Origin: Candidatus Poseidoniales archaeon
GTDB taxonomy: Archaea; Thermoplasmatota; Poseidoniia; Poseidoniales; Thalassarchaeaceae
DNA length: 64,000 nt
Assembly: GCA_012964335.1 (NCBI GenBank)
Contig: DTUF01000024.1
Coordinates: forward strand, 1-64,000
Direction of reading: 5' to 3'
Shown: one piece after another, positions 46,509 through 56,136 of the stretch
Layout of the letters: each line of letters begins with the position of its first letter
Position numbering within the stretch: the first letter of the stretch is position 1
Made by a program: the position numbers and the translations under genes
Notes under the pieces: model-generated
The model's database searches: none
Seen by the model: only the letters and a program-made list of their open reading frames with translations
What the model was told of the DNA's origin: nothing

Positions 46509-47432
46509 TCAGAGGATTTTAGCGATTTCATCGCCAAGTATTGGTAACGCCTCTTCCCAAGTTGAAACTATGCCATAATCTGCCACCTTGAAAATTGGTG
46601 CTTCTGGGTCTTTATTGATTGCAACAATGTACTTGCTAGTACGCATTCCTGCCAAATGTTGAATCGCACCTGAAATACCAACTGCAATGTAGAGGCTTGG
46701 ATTAACTGTCTTTCCAGTTTGGCCCACCTGCATAGAGTGAGGGATTTCATCCCATGTGTCTACAGCGGCTCTGCTAGCACCGACCGCCGCCCCTAACTTA
46801 TCTGAAAGTGCATACAAATGCTCAAAATTATCTGGACTGCCCATTCCTCTGCCTCCTGAAATGATGATATCTGCATCGGAAACATCGAGTCTAGCGCTAG
46901 CCTTTGCGATTGCTTCTTGAACGGCAATTTTCACATCACCACTTTGCTGAACAGTAGCAGATTCGGCATTACCACCATCTCCAGCTGGAGGGAAGGTGTT
47001 CGAGCGGAGTGTGACTACACAATCGTCACCAACGGTAACTTCTTGCATTGCTTTTCCAGAATAAATCGGATGAGTCATTGTCAGCCCTTGTGAAATTGCT
47101 ACAACATCCTGCACCACAGGTATACCACGGCGGGCTGCGATCCTTGCAGCCACATCTCTACCTTGAGCGCTAGCCGCTCCAATGATGACACCAGTGCCAG
47201 CCGCAGCATCAAACGCTGCAGCCCAAGCACCGCCATCAAATGTTGAGAAACAATCCCCAATAACTGAGAGAACTTTTCCAACGCCAGCAATTCCTGCCGC
47301 CGTATCTGCGCCGGCTCCCCCAGCACATAGGATAGTAGGTGATGCACCTAAGGATGTGGCCGCCCCAACTAATTGGTTAGTCACTGGATGTAAATTGTCT
47401 CCTTGAGTTTCTGCAATGATTGTAATGTCCAT
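46509..47432 (-). CDS. etfA: Electron transfer flavoprotein alpha subunit
   Basis: This 307-residue FAD subunit accepts electrons from acyl-CoA dehydrogenases. The C-terminal FAD half is clear: SGGRGMGSPDNFEHLYALSD, AAVGASRAAVDTWDEIPHSMQVGQTGKTVNPSLYIAVGISGAIQHLAGM and INKDPEAPIFKVADYGIV. The AGGAGGGG site lies directly after the etfB stop, so translation of the two subunits is coupled. ETF-quinone oxidoreductase was not seen in the window. Confidence 0.95.
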   Translation of the reverse strand: MDITIIAETQGDNLHPVTNQLVGAATSLGASPTILCAGGAGADTAAGIAGVGKVLSVIGDCFSTFDGGAWAAAFDAAAGTGVIIGAASAQGRDVAARIAARRGIPVVQDVVAISQGLTMTHPIYSGKAMQEVTVGDDCVVTLRSNTFPPAGDGGNAESATVQQSGDVKIAVQEAIAKASARLDVSDADIIISGGRGMGSPDNFEHLYALSDKLGAAVGASRAAVDTWDEIPHSMQVGQTGKTVNPSLYIAVGISGAIQHLAGMRTSKYIVAINKDPEAPIFKVADYGIVSTWEEALPILGDEIAKIL

Positions 47433-47443
47433 CTATACCCCTC

Positions 47444-48184
47444 CTACAGCACCTTTGCCTCGTCACGTAATAATCCAACAACTTCAGGCACACTTTCTGA
47501 GCCTTCGTAGGTTTTGCCCGGTGGTTTTTGAGCAGGGGATGAATGACCGTTGAAATTAACTTGTGATGCGCTAACATCGCCACCTACAACCTCAATTTGA
47601 GCCCGCTTAGCCATCATGATTCCACGAACATTAGGACGGCGCAACTCATTCTGAGTTTTTGTGAAAGTTACTACTGCTGGAGATGACACAGTCACTCTCT
47701 CGCTACCACTTGCAGTTGGCCTTAGGTAGGAGCCTGCTGAATCAGACTCGCTCACTTCTGAAACACAAGCCGCACCAAGAATTTCTGCGATTCCTGGTCC
47801 AGTGGAACCCTGATTGCGGTCTGCTGATTGCTTTCCGCAGTAGACCAAATCTACGCCGGCCGCTGTGACAGCGTTTGCGAGCGCAGCCTGTACCTGATTT
47901 GAATCCAAATCTTGCCAGTCATCTTGCCAAATTCGCACCAACTTGGTGACTCCAAGTGCTGCTGCATCTTTCAGGACCTTGTCGGCTCTTGCTGGACCCA
48001 AAGTAATCGCAGTGATTGAACCACCAGCCGCTTCTATGTGTTGCAATGCGGCCTCGAAAGCGTACTCATCGTACGGGCTGGTTACCCAACTTGCAATTGC
48101 AGATTCATCTACACGACCATTGACTACAACGATCTTGGCGTTGGTGTCGGGTACTTGCTTCAACAACACGGCAATTTCTACCAT
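47444..48184 (-). CDS. etfB: Electron transfer flavoprotein beta subunit
   Basis: This 246-residue AMP-binding subunit pairs with EtfA. It begins VEIAVLLKQVPDTNAKIVVV and contains NPYDEYAFEAALQ-type text (SPYDEYAFEAALQHIE), DLVYCGKQSADRNQGSTGPGIAEILG and RRPNVRGIMMAKRAQIEV, all typical. etfA follows with 11 bases between. The upstream neighbour is the glutaryl-CoA dehydrogenase gene (112-base gap), which likely delivers electrons to it. Confidence 0.95.
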   Translation of the reverse strand: MVEIAVLLKQVPDTNAKIVVVNGRVDESAIASWVTSPYDEYAFEAALQHIEAAGGSITAITLGPARADKVLKDAAALGVTKLVRIWQDDWQDLDSNQVQAALANAVTAAGVDLVYCGKQSADRNQGSTGPGIAEILGAACVSEVSESDSAGSYLRPTASGSERVTVSSPAVVTFTKTQNELRRPNVRGIMMAKRAQIEVVGGDVSASQVNFNGHSSPAQKPPGKTYEGSESVPEVVGLLRDEAKVL

Positions 48185-48296
48185 GGTGCGGGCGACTTAG
48201 GATGCCTCTATGAACATTTAGACTAAACAAACATCTGCTCTTACAGAGCAAATCAGAAAAAATACTTCAAAAATCCAAATTCTTGCTCTTTTTTGT

Positions 48297-49478
48297 TCAA
48301 ATAGAACGGGTGAAACTCTGGATACCTGTGATATGACGTCCTATAATCAAATTATGAATATCGTGTGTACCTTCATAGGTCTTGACAGATTCTAAATTTG
48401 CCATATGCCGCATAATGCAATACTCATCTAATATCCCATTAGCACCATGAATATCCCTAGCCTCTCTAGCGATTTGAAGAGCGATGTCAACATTGTTCAT
48501 CTTAGCGAGTGAAATATGTTCAGGAATCCATGAGCCATTATCCTTCTTCCGTCCTAGCTCAAGCGCTAACAATTGCCCTTTGGTAATCTCCCTCAACATC
48601 CAAGCCAACTTGTTCTGTACAAGTTGGTAAGCAGCAATTGGATGGTCAAATTGAATGCGCGAAAGTGAATATTCCCTTGCCGAATTAAAGCAAGCTTGAG
48701 CCGCCCCAATAACTCCCCACGAAATCCCGTAACGAGCATTGTTTAAGCAAGAAAAAGGACCTTTCAATCCCTCCACCCCGGGTAAAATCCTATCTTTGGG
48801 AATCTTGCAATCCTGAAACACCAACTCACTAGTCACACTAGCCTTCAGCGAGTGCTTCCCTGTCATTTCTGGAGCGGAGTATCCTTCATCACCGGTCTCA
48901 ACAATGAAACCACGAATAACGCCATCCAATTTTGCCCAAACCACTGCCAAGTCTGAATTCGTGCCATTTGTAATCCACATTTTAGCACCATTCAACAGAT
49001 AGTGGTCTCCTTTGTCTTCAGCCTTGGTAATCATGTCACCCGGATTTGAACCATAATCTGGCTCAGTCAATCCGAAACAGCCGATTAAATCACCTGTTGC
49101 CATTTTCGGCAAGTATTTGTTCTTCTGTTCTTCGCTACCAAAGTCCCAAATTGGATACATTGCTAAAGAACCCTGCACACTTGCAAATGAGCGAAGTCCA
49201 GAGTCACCACGTTCCAACTCTCGGCAAATTACACCATATGCCACATAGGATAGACCTGGGCAGCCATAGCCTTCTAGCGGTGCGCCAAGCACACCCATTT
49301 CACCAAGTGCTACACGCCATTCGTCAGGAAAAACACCATCACTGCAAGCCTTTTCAATTTTTGGAAGTACTTCATCCTCAACCCAGTCGCGAACCATATC
49401 ACGAACCATTATTTCCTCATCGGTAAGTTGTGAATCAAGATCATAGAAATCAAGTGCTTCGTACACCATCTCTGTCAC
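48297..49478 (-). CDS. Glutaryl-CoA dehydrogenase-type acyl-CoA dehydrogenase
   Basis: This 393-residue flavoenzyme converts glutaryl-CoA to crotonyl-CoA and CO2 in lysine and tryptophan breakdown. Diagnostic blocks are GLRSFASVQGSLAMYPIWDFGSEEQ, IGCFGLTEPDYGSNPGDM, ARYGISWGVIGAAQACF, FDHPIAAYQLVQNKLA and the catalytic-Glu block TYEGTHDIHNLIIGRHITGIQSF. These match GCDH rather than the general short-chain enzymes; the other dehydrogenase in the window (54920) is of the short-chain kind. It lies upstream of etfBA on the same strand. Confidence 0.88.
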   Translation of the reverse strand: MTEMVYEALDFYDLDSQLTDEEIMVRDMVRDWVEDEVLPKIEKACSDGVFPDEWRVALGEMGVLGAPLEGYGCPGLSYVAYGVICRELERGDSGLRSFASVQGSLAMYPIWDFGSEEQKNKYLPKMATGDLIGCFGLTEPDYGSNPGDMITKAEDKGDHYLLNGAKMWITNGTNSDLAVVWAKLDGVIRGFIVETGDEGYSAPEMTGKHSLKASVTSELVFQDCKIPKDRILPGVEGLKGPFSCLNNARYGISWGVIGAAQACFNSAREYSLSRIQFDHPIAAYQLVQNKLAWMLREITKGQLLALELGRKKDNGSWIPEHISLAKMNNVDIALQIAREARDIHGANGILDEYCIMRHMANLESVKTYEGTHDIHNLIIGRHITGIQSFTRSI

Positions 49479-49534
49479 CCTTGATTATCTGCGGCCTTCA
49501 ACGGCTCATCAATGCTCCGATTGAGTCTGTTGCT

Positions 49535-50797
49535 TCACTTTTTAGCACCCTTTCTCGCTTTGCCTTTCAATTGACCTTTCTTTACCTTAGCCGCCTCTCT
49601 TTTCGCAGCCAATCGACCATTTGACCAAGCCATGTATCTTTTCTGCAAGGCTGGCGAACTCATGTAAATCAATCCTACAACTACACCAGGAACTGCGATA
49701 ATTACAAGCATTGGAGCAAGGGCTGCTACTAAATTTTCTGAAATTGTATTTTGGGGTGGATAATAATACACCACTCGACCGTAAGAAGTAACAGCATAAC
49801 CTTCGTCAGAATTGATTGACCAGCCGCCCACCAGTGTCTCCCCTCTGAGTGCCACATCATCTCCTGTTGCATCTGAATTATCCAACCAGGGATATGCCAA
49901 CCCCATCTCATCAGTACCGGCTTTGATATCCCAATCAACCCATCCAAAAGGTGCTGTTTGGAATAGTAAGTGGTCCTTGTCACGGACATGTATTCCAGTG
50001 AACTCTCCAGAAATTTCAACATTCTTGACTAGCACAAATGAACTTGCAGGATTGTTCAAATCTAATTCAACAATGCCGACTGAATGACCTTGACCAACTC
50101 CAAAACACCTGTCTCTCTCAACGTGAGGGCATTCTACTGAGAACCATCTCGTTCCTTCACTGCCTGGAAGCCAGTGAAGTTCATGCTGTTGATCAATAAC
50201 AGCCAAACCATTCGATTCAGTTGCTACCAGACACATTGCATGCATCTTGTGAAGACAACTAATGTCTAGAATTGGTGAACTCTTACTATTATTCAATGGG
50301 AAATATTCTGTATTGCCGTTAGCATCCTCACGGAATCTAGTAATGACTCCACTAGCGGCTCCAATGTAAGCCCAGTTACCAGATGAATCCCACGTAACAG
50401 CATTCAAGTTTTGAGCCAACAAATTTGCTGTTGAACCAGGCACATGAGTTACTGAATGGTCATCTCTTGTATAACGCAGGAGTGTGCCATCATCTCCAGC
50501 GATTAAAGCGGTGAGTCCTTGAGGATGCCAATCAACATCATTTAGGTCATCTTGATCATTAGAATTCAATTGAACCTGATTGAATGGTTTTCCTGCTGCA
50601 ATAAAATGAGCATAACCAAGTGTTCCAATCAAAAGCATATCCTCTCCTGATGGTGAAACTGCTAGAGCATCAATACCCATATCTGATTCGCCAATGAACA
50701 GTTCTGTCGACACAGCAACCACCGAATTACTCTCTTGAGCCAATGCGGTTGGGATTAGTAGAAGCAGCAATACTAGAGGTAAGGTGACCCGCCGCAT
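49535..50797 (-). CDS. Secreted propeller-like protein with C-terminal membrane anchor
   Basis: This protein has about 420 residues. From the ATG at 50797, preceded by GGGGTGG, it begins with a Sec signal peptide (MRRVTLPLVLLLLLIPTALA). Repeats of the DDLNDVDWHPQGLTALIAGDDGTLLRY type are consistent with a WD/Kelch-like beta propeller. A C-terminal hydrophobic helix (about 362-385) is followed by a Lys-rich cytoplasmic tail (KKGQLKGKARKGAKK). The fold faces outward. Several Cys pairs (DISCLHKMHAMCLV, CPHVERDRCF) may form disulfides. It lies behind gcdH but is not obviously related to it. The start 12 codons upstream was rejected. Confidence 0.65.
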   Translation of the reverse strand: MRRVTLPLVLLLLLIPTALAQESNSVVAVSTELFIGESDMGIDALAVSPSGEDMLLIGTLGYAHFIAAGKPFNQVQLNSNDQDDLNDVDWHPQGLTALIAGDDGTLLRYTRDDHSVTHVPGSTANLLAQNLNAVTWDSSGNWAYIGAASGVITRFREDANGNTEYFPLNNSKSSPILDISCLHKMHAMCLVATESNGLAVIDQQHELHWLPGSEGTRWFSVECPHVERDRCFGVGQGHSVGIVELDLNNPASSFVLVKNVEISGEFTGIHVRDKDHLLFQTAPFGWVDWDIKAGTDEMGLAYPWLDNSDATGDDVALRGETLVGGWSINSDEGYAVTSYGRVVYYYPPQNTISENLVAALAPMLVIIAVPGVVVGLIYMSSPALQKRYMAWSNGRLAAKREAAKVKKGQLKGKARKGAKK

Positions 50798-50875
50798 GAA
50801 CCACCCCACCGGCACCGGTGATTTATCCTTCACGGATGATTATGAGGAGGGTTTGGGAGAGTAAGTTTGAACCAC

Positions 50876-51421
50876 ATGAGCCTCTCGGACACGTTCATGG
50901 AGACCTTTGAGGTTAAGCGCGGGATGGCTAAGAGTGTATCAGAAGACGGTGGGCTGGGGGCTCTTGCAGGCAAATATTTTGACGATGTGCAAGCATCCGA
51001 TGACGATGGATTTAAAGGAAAATTTGGAATCTTGTTGAAAGTCGCAGCTCATTACAATGTTAAAGGCCAATTAGAAACTGATGTTGAACAGATGAAAGGT
51101 GGTGACCTAGAAGAATTCCTTTCAGCCGATGGTGGTCGAGAAAAAGCAATGGATTCTCGCCGACGCTGGTCGGAATTCCTAGACTCTGCAACTGGATATT
51201 CGCCAAAACAGCGCGGCGACAAAGCGAAAGAAGCAACTAAGAAGGCATCTAAGGCAAAATCTGCAGTTTCACAAGCACGTCATTTCATGAAACTGTCAGA
51301 TGTGAGTGATGAAAAGTCAGCTTTGGCTGAAGAATTAATCACTGAAATTCAGGCATGCCTAGACAGGGGCGACTTCACCCGTGCCGCAAGCCGTGGCGAA
51401 AAACTAGGGAAATTATTCTGA
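50876..51421 (+). CDS. Helical protein of unknown function upstream of tyrS
   Basis: I do not recognise this 181-residue protein. It has an Asp/Gly-rich first third, a Lys/Ala-rich coiled-coil-like middle (about 115-145, SPKQRGDKAKEATKKASKAK) and a helical end with EITAELITE-like text. ATG at 50876 is preferred over a TTG upstream. tyrS starts 12 bases after its stop, with GGTGA between, so the two are probably one message. Confidence 0.55.
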   Translation: MSLSDTFMETFEVKRGMAKSVSEDGGLGALAGKYFDDVQASDDDGFKGKFGILLKVAAHYNVKGQLETDVEQMKGGDLEEFLSADGGREKAMDSRRRWSEFLDSATGYSPKQRGDKAKEATKKASKAKSAVSQARHFMKLSDVSDEKSALAEELITEIQACLDRGDFTRAASRGEKLGKLF

Positions 51422-51433
51422 TGGTGAAAAATT

Positions 51434-52546
51434 ATGGAAAACGAAGACCTCTCTCCGCTTTCAGCAGAGCACAAAGAGAAAGTCTTAGCGATGTTCACCG
51501 ATGCTGATGAGGTGGTTGGTGTAAATCACCTAGTTGACTGCCTAAGTAATTCCACTTCACATGCAGGTGATGGCATCATCAGAGCCTATGTTGGATTTGA
51601 ACCATCAGGAAAAGCACATATCGGCTGGAAAGTGATTGCACAAACTCTCAGACGCCTGCTTGATGCAGATGTAAACGTACTAATTTTCCTTGCCGATTGG
51701 CACGCTTGGGTGAATGACAAATTTGCCGGCGATATGGACAAAATCCGGACTACAGGCCGCTACATGGAAGAGGTGTTTAGAGCACTACTTGGACACCCAG
51801 AAGAAGGCGATGGGGCTGGCCAACTACGGTTTCTCTATGCTAGTGAACTAATGGACTCTGGAGATTATTGGGCGCGTGTATTGAAGTGTTCAAAGAATAT
51901 GAGTTTAGATCGTGTGCGTCGAACTTTCAGCATAATGGGAAGAGACGAGGATTCTTCTGATGGTGACCTGTCAAAATTCTTCTATCCAGCAATGCAAGCA
52001 GCTGACATATTTGAGTTACAGATTGACATCGCCATAGGTGGCATGGACCAACGTAAAGCACACATGTACATGCGACGGGTTGCAGACCGCCACAATTGGT
52101 TGAAAGCAACCTGCGTCCACACACCTATTCTTTCAGGACTCAAAGCATCAGGAGCACGAATGGAGTCTTTTGACCACAAGATGAGTAAATCAGACCCAGG
52201 CGGAGCAATCTTGCTACATGATGATGCCAAGAAGATGCGAAAGAAGATGCGTAAGGCATACCTTGACCCACAAGACGAGAAATCACCTGTTTACGAGTTA
52301 GTGGAACACATTGTTCTCCCTGAGTTAGGAACCTTGACTGTCACGCCAAAACCAGAGTACGGAGAACCTAGCACGTGGGACAACCTAGACTCCCTAAGGG
52401 CCGCCCTAGCGAGCGGGGAAGTTCACCCCTTAGACCTCAAATTCGGGGTCGCTGACGCTGTTGCAGAGACTTTAGCGCCTCTAACAGCCCATTTCGATAA
52501 AAAACCAGAACTACTTGATGAAATCAATGAGATTACTGGGAATTAA
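51434..52546 (+). CDS. tyrS: Tyrosyl-tRNA synthetase (archaeal/eukaryotic type)
   Basis: This 370-residue class Ic synthetase charges tRNA-Tyr. It has the HIGH-type AHIGW at about 56-60, DWHAW and the KMSKS loop HKMSKSDPGGAI at about 253, with YVGFEPSGKAHIG binding tyrosine. The length and pattern fit archaeal rather than bacterial TyrRS (about 420 residues with an S4 domain, absent here). It starts after a GGTGA site. Confidence 0.93.
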   Translation: MENEDLSPLSAEHKEKVLAMFTDADEVVGVNHLVDCLSNSTSHAGDGIIRAYVGFEPSGKAHIGWKVIAQTLRRLLDADVNVLIFLADWHAWVNDKFAGDMDKIRTTGRYMEEVFRALLGHPEEGDGAGQLRFLYASELMDSGDYWARVLKCSKNMSLDRVRRTFSIMGRDEDSSDGDLSKFFYPAMQAADIFELQIDIAIGGMDQRKAHMYMRRVADRHNWLKATCVHTPILSGLKASGARMESFDHKMSKSDPGGAILLHDDAKKMRKKMRKAYLDPQDEKSPVYELVEHIVLPELGTLTVTPKPEYGEPSTWDNLDSLRAALASGEVHPLDLKFGVADAVAETLAPLTAHFDKKPELLDEINEITGN

Positions 52547-52656
52547 ATTTTCAACTTATAGGATTTCAAATTGACTGCCTATTCTGCCATGATGCATATT
52601 CATGTCGGGAGAGGGTTCTAATGCAATGGGCTTGCGGATTTAGATTAGTGGTTAAC

Positions 52657-54213
52657 ATGATAAATGTCGGAATCGATGATATCGCAATCCATTTTCCAAA
52701 AATTTACTTCGATATGAAGGACTTTGCAGAAATGAGAGGTGCAGACTATGGTAAACTCAATCGAGGATTAGGCCTCTCAGCGATGTCTGTGCCAGACATT
52801 CACGAAGATACTGCAACTATGGGTGCAAATGCTGTCACCCGTCTAATAGACCGTAATGGGTTAGACCCAAATGAAATTGGAAGAATGTATCTAGGTACAG
52901 AATCTGCCTTAGATGGTGCGAAACCAACTGCGACATACATCTTGGATATGCTAACCCAACGATATTCAAAACAATACGGTGAAGATTGCTTCCGTAACTG
53001 TGATGTTGTTGACATGACATTCGCTTGTATCGGTGCGGTTGATGCTCTTCACAACACACTTGATTGGGTCGCTCGTGGCGGCTTAGATGATGGAAGAGTA
53101 GGTGTAGTTGTCTTCTCTGACAATGCAAAGTATGACCTTGAATCTAGTGGAGAGTATACACAAGGAGCAGGTGGAGGTGCTATTCTTGTGCGTCACAATC
53201 CACGTCTCATCGCCATCCCTGATACCTGGGGAATCTCGACAACTCCTGTACACGACTTCTTCAAGCCACGGCGTGAAGTATCTCTCACCTCAATTATTAC
53301 CCATGTACTCCAACTTGCACGTGAAACCGGCGAGACACTCAAAGATGGAGTGGCCGAGCGGATGATTAAACATCTACCAGAATCTACCGTTCGCCGACTT
53401 GGAATTTTTGCTCACGGCGAAGAAAAAGTACAGGTTCACCGTGATGAACCTGTTTTTGATGGACAATTTTCCAACCGATGTTACCAAGAAGCTGTGAAAA
53501 CCGCTTTCTTAGACTTTCAGCGTAAAGCCGTGAAGAGTGGCCGCTATAATGCTGAAACTGATGAAATTCTTACAGAACAATGGATTCGGATCATAATGCA
53601 TCTACCTTATGCTTTCCAAGCAAAGAGAATGTTCCCAGATGTGTTCCGCCACGACCGCAGAAATGAACCAATGTGGCAGGATGTCATTGCTGAGATTGGT
53701 GATGAACCAGACCGAGCAGAGTTTGATGACACCCCAGAAGGAGAGACCGAGTGGGATAGGGCACAAGACTTGTACCGCAGAGCAATTGCAAAGACTACAC
53801 AATACCAAGAATTCCAAAATACTAGAATTGAGAAGGCTCAACGCGCTTCAAGCCTAATTGGAAATCAATACACCGGTTCTATTTTCCTAGCCATAATGTC
53901 AACTTTTGAGTCTGATTATGAGGATAACGAAAATATTGAGAATAATTATTTTGGATTATGTGGATACGGTTCTGGAGCAAAAGCAAAAGTGTTTGAAGGA
54001 AAAGTTTCACCAAAATGGCGAGAGGTTGTATCCCGCTGGAACATGTTTGAGAGAATGGCAGGCCGAATCGCCATTGACCAATCTACTTACGAAGAACTAC
54101 ACAAAGGACTTCGGGAAATTTCTGTTGTTGAGCCGAAAGGCGAGTTTGCCCTTGTTGAAATTCAATCCGAAGGGGCCTATGAAGGTGCCAGAACATATCG
54201 TTGGGTCGCTTAA
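52657..54213 (+). CDS. hmgS: Hydroxymethylglutaryl-CoA synthase (eukaryote-like)
   Basis: This 518-residue enzyme makes HMG-CoA from acetyl-CoA and acetoacetyl-CoA for isoprenoid lipid synthesis. Family pieces: VGIDDIAIHFPKIYFDM, GTESALDGAKPTATY and the catalytic-Cys block VVDMTFACIGAVDAL (near residue 124). A region with TTPVHDFFKPRRE, GIFAHGEEKVQVHRDE and a long insert (about 320-410) follows, then NQYTGSIFLAIMSTFES. The family motifs GIDDI and VDMTFACIGA are typical of the long form rather than the compact archaeal form (about 350). ATG at 52657 gives the family start; an ATG at 52621 adds unrelated residues. Confidence 0.88.
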   Translation: MINVGIDDIAIHFPKIYFDMKDFAEMRGADYGKLNRGLGLSAMSVPDIHEDTATMGANAVTRLIDRNGLDPNEIGRMYLGTESALDGAKPTATYILDMLTQRYSKQYGEDCFRNCDVVDMTFACIGAVDALHNTLDWVARGGLDDGRVGVVVFSDNAKYDLESSGEYTQGAGGGAILVRHNPRLIAIPDTWGISTTPVHDFFKPRREVSLTSIITHVLQLARETGETLKDGVAERMIKHLPESTVRRLGIFAHGEEKVQVHRDEPVFDGQFSNRCYQEAVKTAFLDFQRKAVKSGRYNAETDEILTEQWIRIIMHLPYAFQAKRMFPDVFRHDRRNEPMWQDVIAEIGDEPDRAEFDDTPEGETEWDRAQDLYRRAIAKTTQYQEFQNTRIEKAQRASSLIGNQYTGSIFLAIMSTFESDYEDNENIENNYFGLCGYGSGAKAKVFEGKVSPKWREVVSRWNMFERMAGRIAIDQSTYEELHKGLREISVVEPKGEFALVEIQSEGAYEGARTYRWVA

Positions 54214-54256
54214 TTAAGTCAATTAATCCCAACAAAACCGATTTCACTAAGTGGAA

Positions 54257-54781
54257 TCAGACTTCATCTAGGTAAAGGCTTTCTACATAGTCCATATACT
54301 CATCTGGAGTAAGAAGGTCTTCTTCATCTAACTCATCAGGCCGGATATTCATCAACCAACCATCAATATACGGGTCTTCATTAACTAATTCAGGACTATC
54401 CTCAACTTCGCCATTCAATTCTACAACATGACAAGCAACTGGAGCATATATCACATGTCTGCCATTGGATGTTCTAAGAGTTGCTAGGGTTTCCTCTTCC
54501 AAAACTTCGTGACCACTAGCACCAGCATCTCTGGCACCAGTCCCTATTTGATCAGATTCACCATCATCATTAAACTCGTCATACTCATCAACATTTGACT
54601 GCTGAGCAAGAACTACTCTAATCATATCCCCAAGTTCAGCCTGAAGAAAATCGGTAATACCAATTTTGAATAAATCACCTGTTTCATCGTCAGAATCTAA
54701 CTTTTGATACCAAAGGTGGCCTTTGGAATACTTTCTGTCATCTAAAATCTTGAATTCAATATAATCGTCCTCTTCTGTCAT
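54257..54781 (-). CDS. Glycine cleavage H-protein-like protein lacking the lipoyl lysine
   Basis: This 174-residue protein shows the H-protein frame: YSKGHLWYQK, FKIGITDFLQAELGDMIRVVL, YAPVACHVVELNGEVEDSPELVNEDPYIDGWLMNIRP and a closing LLTPDEYMDYVE. The lipoylation site, normally ESVKAVSDLYSP, reads RTSNGRHVIYAP; the lysine position is Asn106. An acidic insert of about 30 residues (NVDEYDEFNDDGE) lies just before it. Without the lysine the protein cannot carry the aminomethyl group in the known way. GGAGGAG lies six bases before the ATG. It is 49 kb from gcvT. A regulatory or other domain-swapped role is a guess. Confidence 0.72.
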   Translation of the reverse strand: MTEEDDYIEFKILDDRKYSKGHLWYQKLDSDDETGDLFKIGITDFLQAELGDMIRVVLAQQSNVDEYDEFNDDGESDQIGTGARDAGASGHEVLEEETLATLRTSNGRHVIYAPVACHVVELNGEVEDSPELVNEDPYIDGWLMNIRPDELDEEDLLTPDEYMDYVESLYLDEV

Positions 54782-54919
54782 TGATGCTCCTCCTTTTGGC
54801 GCGGCGACTTTCGCCTAATATTTAACGATTTGAGTTACAATGCCTAAATTTTAGCAACAAACACCTCATAGCGACCCGTTATGAATAAGATGCGGCTGGC
54901 GTAACCACAGGTGAGACAG

Positions 54920-56092
54920 GTGGACTTCCGAGAAACTGACGAACAAAGCATGATTCGAGCCATGGTTAGAGATTTTGCCGAATCAGTACTCCCACCAACC
55001 ATTGAAATGAGGGACAAGGAACAGATTCCTCCTACTGAAGAATGGCAGACTTTTTGTAAAGAAACTGGCCTACAGGGCATTACTATTGCAGAGGAATACG
55101 GAGGCATGCCAGTAGATGATATTAGTGAAGCGATTATCATTGAAGAACTAGCTCGCGTTGATGCCTCGTTCTCAGTATTTTATTGCGTCCATGTCGGACT
55201 TTGTTCCAAGACCATTTCATTACACGGGACAGATGAACAGAAGCAGAAATATTTGACTCAACTAGCGGCTGATAAGGTCGGTGCATATTCACTATCAGAA
55301 GCCGGAGCTGGTACTGATGCAGGCGCCCTTTCATGCAAAGCAGAGTTGTCAACAGACGGTTCTCATTACGTCTTGAACGGAATGAAAATGTGGGTCACAA
55401 ATGGTGATTCAGCAGACATTTATGTTCTTTTTGCAAAGGTAGTTGAGCATCCGGAATATGGGGTTAAGAAACATGGTGGAACAACTGCTTTTATTGTTGA
55501 AAAAACGTTTGATGGGTTTAGCGTCGGTAAGAAGGAAGACAAACTTGGTATCCGTAGTAGTGATACATGTAGCCTAGTGCTTGAAGATTGCAAAATACCA
55601 GTAGAAAATGTACTTGGAGAGGTTGGAAAGGGTTTCTCAATTGCCATGAATGCTTTAGATAATTCACGCATTGGTATCGCGGCACAAGCACTAGGAATAT
55701 CGCAAGGAGCATTTGAGGCATCACTGAAATATGCTCACGAAAGAGAGACTTTTGGAAAGCCGCTGGCAGCCCACCAGATGATCACCTCATACCTCGCAGA
55801 TATGGCTACACGCATCGATGCTTCTCGCCTCCTAGTATACCGTGCAGCACATGCAAAACAGTTGCACTACGAAGAAGGTACACCGCGGCACACCAATGAA
55901 GCAAGCATGGCAAAACTGTTCGCAGGAGATACCGCAATGTGGGTATCTGAACGGGCTGTACAAATTCACGGAGGTTACGGATATATCACCGAGTTCCCTG
56001 TAGAGAGATTCTTCCGAGACGCAAAAATCACTCAGATTTATGAAGGGACTCAAGAAGTTCAGAGATTGGTGATTGCTCGGAATCTAAAATGA
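54920..56092 (+). CDS. Acyl-CoA dehydrogenase (short-chain type)
   Basis: This 390-residue flavoenzyme oxidises acyl-CoA to enoyl-CoA, passing electrons to EtfAB. It begins MDFRETDEQSMIRAMVRDFAE, contains GAYSLSEAGAGTDAGAL (FAD/substrate site), LNGMKMWVTNGDSADIYVLFAKV, RETFGKPLAAHQMITSYLADMA, QIHGGYGYITEFPVERFFRDAK and the end ITQIYEGTQEVQRLVIARNL with the catalytic Glu (EGT). This motif set is that of short/branched-chain dehydrogenases. GTG at 54920 with AGGTGA before it is favoured over GTG at 54911. Confidence 0.92.
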   Translation: MDFRETDEQSMIRAMVRDFAESVLPPTIEMRDKEQIPPTEEWQTFCKETGLQGITIAEEYGGMPVDDISEAIIIEELARVDASFSVFYCVHVGLCSKTISLHGTDEQKQKYLTQLAADKVGAYSLSEAGAGTDAGALSCKAELSTDGSHYVLNGMKMWVTNGDSADIYVLFAKVVEHPEYGVKKHGGTTAFIVEKTFDGFSVGKKEDKLGIRSSDTCSLVLEDCKIPVENVLGEVGKGFSIAMNALDNSRIGIAAQALGISQGAFEASLKYAHERETFGKPLAAHQMITSYLADMATRIDASRLLVYRAAHAKQLHYEEGTPRHTNEASMAKLFAGDTAMWVSERAVQIHGGYGYITEFPVERFFRDAKITQIYEGTQEVQRLVIARNLK

Positions 56093-56136
56093 ATAATTGC
56101 ACATTCAAAAAGATTCAAAGCCAAGAATTCATTGAA

